9,321 nt of DNA from positions 1-9,321 of the forward strand of contig JASLFY010000165.1 of assembly GCA_030150425.1 (NCBI GenBank). The letters are read 5' to 3'. Below are positions 7,145 to 9,321 of the stretch, piece by piece. The DNA comes from Yimella sp. GTDB taxonomy: Bacteria; Actinomycetota; Actinomycetes; Actinomycetales; Dermatophilaceae. Every line of letters begins with the position of its first letter. Positions within the stretch are counted from its first letter, which is position 1. The position numbers were made by a program, and so were the translations under genes. Under the pieces are notes generated by a model. The model was not told the DNA's origin. It saw nothing but the letters and a program-made list of their open reading frames with translations, and made no database searches.

Positions 7145-9321
7145 ATCACCCCGCGACCGCGGTGCAGCCGTTCGACCCGCTCGGACCGCTGCCCCAGGGC
7201 ACCACGCTCATCGAGGCCAGCGCCGGCACCGGCAAGACCTGGACCCTCGCGGCGTTGGTCACCCGCTACGTCGCCGAAGCCGGGCTGCCGCTCGACCAGT
7301 TGCTGGTCGTCACCTTCAGCCGGATGGCCAGCCAGGAGTTGCGCGAGCGGGTGCGTGCCCAACTCGAGGAGACGCTGCGCGGTCTGGAGCGACCGGCGGA
7401 GCCGTCCGACGACGCGCTGCTGGACCACCTACGGTCCACCGACCCTGCCGAGCTCGCCCGCCGGACCGACCGGTTGCGCACCGCCCTGGCCGACTTCGAC
7501 ACCGGCACCATCGCCACGATCCACCAGTTCTGCCACTACGTGTTGGCCGGGCTCGGCATTGCCGGCGACTCCGACCCCCACGCCCGACTCGTCGAGGACC
7601 TCGACGATCTGCAACGCGACGTGATCGACGACGTCTACGTCGCCTGCAGCACCGAACCCGAAGGTGTGCCGGGGCCCTACGCCGATGCCGCACGAGCCGC
7701 GCGCACCGCCCTGGCGAACCCCGATGCGCCGCTGGTGCCCGACCCGCCCCCGAGCCGGCAGCGGCGACTGTTCGACTTCCTCGACCGGGTACGCCGCGAG
7801 TTCGACCACCGCAAGCGTCAGGCCGGCCTGCTCGGCTACGACGACCTGCTCACCGAACTCGCGCGTGCCCTGCACCGCCCCGGGAGCCCGGCACGCGAAC
7901 GGATGCGCGACCGCTGGTCCGTCGTGTTGGTCGACGAGTTCCAGGACACCGATCCGGTGCAGTGGGACGTCTTCGCGACCGCCTTCGGCAGTGCATCGGA
8001 GGAACCGGAGGGCACCGCCGCCAAGACGCTCGTGCTGGTCGGGGACCCGAAGCAGGCGATCTACGGATTCCGCGGCGGTGACGTCCACACCTACCTGAGC
8101 GCGGCGGGCAGCGCGACGACTCGCCTGTCTCTGCCGGTGAACTGGCGGTCCGACCAGGCGCTGGTCAACGCGTTGCAGCAGCTGACCGGGAACGTCGAAC
8201 TGTCCGAGGGAATCGTGGTCCACCCGATCACCGCCGCCCGCGACCATCGGCGCCTGGCCGACTCCCGCGACGACGCCCCGATCCGCCTACGCGCCTTCCT
8301 GGGCGACCGCGTCGCCATCGGGGTCGCTCGGCCCCGGGTCGCGGCCGACGTCGCCGAGGACATCGCGCAACTCCTGTGCAGCGACGCGACCTTCGACGGC
8401 GCACCGATCTCGCCGCGCCACGTCGCGGTGCTGGCCCACACCTACAAGGAACTCGAGCTGGTCCGCGACGAGCTGCGCCGGCGGCAGATCCCCTCGGTGC
8501 TGGTGTCCAGCGCGTCGGTGCTCCACACCGAGGCCGCCGGGTGGTGGCTGACCCTGCTGATGGCGCTCGAGCAGCCCCACCGCGCCGAACGCATCCGGGC
8601 CGCCGCGCTGACCCCGTTCCTCGAGTGGACCGAGGAGGCTCTCGGCGAGGGCGGCGACGACGTCACCGACCGCATCTCCGAACAACTGCGCGAGCTGTCG
8701 ACCGACCATCGCCGCGGCGGCGTCGCGGCGGTGCTGGACCGGCTCGTGGCCGACGGGCTGGGCGCCCGCGTCCTGTCCCAGGTCGGCGGCGAACGCAACG
8801 TGACCGACCTCGAACACTGCGCGACCCTGCTGCAGGAGAAGGAGGCCGACGGTGTCTCCGGGCTCACCGGTCTGGTCGGTTGGTTGCAACGCCAGTCCAC
8901 CGACGACGCCACCCGCACCCCCGCCGGCGCCCGGATCATGCGCCTCGACTCCGACGCCCAGGCGGTGACCCTGTCGACCATCCACGGCAGCAAGGGACTG
9001 CAGTACCCGGTCGTCTACGCCCCGTTCCTGTTCGACCGCTGGATCAACGACCGGGAGAGCCCCGTCCTGGTCCACCGCGACGACCGGCGGGTGCTCGCGT
9101 TCGACAACGGTGCTTCCACCCTCGGGTCCTACGCCGACGAGGCGCGCGCCGAGGACCTGCGGCTGGCGTACGTCGCGATGACGCGGGCCCAGTCCCAACT
9201 GGTGTTGTGGTGGGACCACACCTGGAACAACCCCAACGGTGGGCTGCACCGCCTGCTCTTCGGTCAGGCGTCGAGCGCACTCGCGATCGAGACCCGCGCC
9301 GCGATGGATCCCGCGACCCGT
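7141..9321 (+). CDS. recB: RecB helicase-nuclease subunit of RecBCD, 3' end outside the window
   Basis: RecB is the 3'-to-5' SF1A helicase and the only nuclease of RecBCD. The window holds 727 codons without a stop; E. coli RecB has 1180 residues. All helicase motifs are present: I, ASAGTGKT (26-33); Ia, VVTFSRMASQELRERV (56-71); Ib, ATIHQFC (125-131); II, VVLVDEFQDTDPVQW (261-275); III, LVGDPKQAIYGFRGGD (299-314); IV, LPVNWRSD (331-338); V, VTLSTIHGSKGLQYP (609-623); VI, LRLAYVAMTRA (674-684). These include the Walker lysine K32, the DE pair and the motif VI arginine, so it should be an active ATPase. The C-terminal nuclease domain lies beyond the window, so nuclease integrity cannot be judged. 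The start ATG overlaps the recC stop as ATGA. The order recC-recB is that of mycobacteria, where recD follows. In mycobacteria RecBCD serves mainly single-strand annealing, while AdnAB resects ends for recombination; whether that holds here is unknown. Confidence 0.96.
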   Translation, partial: MNHPATAVQPFDPLGPLPQGTTLIEASAGTGKTWTLAALVTRYVAEAGLPLDQLLVVTFSRMASQELRERVRAQLEETLRGLERPAEPSDDALLDHLRSTDPAELARRTDRLRTALADFDTGTIATIHQFCHYVLAGLGIAGDSDPHARLVEDLDDLQRDVIDDVYVACSTEPEGVPGPYADAARAARTALANPDAPLVPDPPPSRQRRLFDFLDRVRREFDHRKRQAGLLGYDDLLTELARALHRPGSPARERMRDRWSVVLVDEFQDTDPVQWDVFATAFGSASEEPEGTAAKTLVLVGDPKQAIYGFRGGDVHTYLSAAGSATTRLSLPVNWRSDQALVNALQQLTGNVELSEGIVVHPITAARDHRRLADSRDDAPIRLRAFLGDRVAIGVARPRVAADVAEDIAQLLCSDATFDGAPISPRHVAVLAHTYKELELVRDELRRRQIPSVLVSSASVLHTEAAGWWLTLLMALEQPHRAERIRAAALTPFLEWTEEALGEGGDDVTDRISEQLRELSTDHRRGGVAAVLDRLVADGLGARVLSQVGGERNVTDLEHCATLLQEKEADGVSGLTGLVGWLQRQSTDDATRTPAGARIMRLDSDAQAVTLSTIHGSKGLQYPVVYAPFLFDRWINDRESPVLVHRDDRRVLAFDNGASTLGSYADEARAEDLRLAYVAMTRAQSQLVLWWDHTWNNPNGGLHRLLFGQASSALAIETRAAMDPATR

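Noticed and set aside
7123..9280. Several long - strand open frames opposite recB
   Set aside because: They lack family motifs and have composition biased by the opposite strand, whereas the + frame from 7141 holds every SF1A helicase motif in order.

Overview
The window is a very GC-rich stretch of chromosome (well over two thirds G+C by eye, third codon positions almost all G or C). Gene families, GTG starts, a TAnnnT -10 element and a PafBC-type DNA-damage promoter all point to an actinobacterium (Actinomycetota). The sequence alone does not let me name a genus. Coding density is close to complete: the only non-coding interval is about 59 bases between two divergent genes.

Layout. (1) Bases 1-3231, + strand: the C-terminal 1076 codons of a large FtsK/SpoIIIE-type ATPase with three tandem ATPase modules, the architecture of EccC/EssC type VII secretion motors. 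Only the first module has an intact Walker A lysine; modules 2 and 3 carry arginine there. (2) 3225-3719, - strand: a 164-residue two-helix membrane protein with a YflT-like general-stress domain. Its stop codon overlaps that of the ATPase gene on the opposite strand. (3) 3720-3778: the divergent promoter region. (4) 3779-7144, + strand: recC. (5) 7141-9321, + strand: recB, coupled to recC by an ATGA overlap and cut off by the window end before its nuclease domain. recD is expected downstream but is not in view.

The strongest regulatory signal lies just in front of recC. TTGTCGGTG, an 8-base spacer and TAGAGT match every defined position of the mycobacterial RecA-independent DNA-damage promoter (RecA-NDp, recognised with PafBC). 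The -10 ends 7 bases before the GTG, so the predicted transcript would begin at or beside the start codon. The recCB operon is therefore inferred to be induced by DNA damage through PafBC and translated from a leaderless mRNA.

RecC and RecB form the RecBC(D) helicase-nuclease acting at double-strand DNA ends. The ATPase and the stress membrane protein have no evident functional link to it beyond proximity. I see no mobile element, CRISPR array, RNA gene or clearly new multi-gene system. The points worth following up are the PafBC-type leaderless recC promoter, a palindrome over its start site, and the degenerate second and third ATPase modules.
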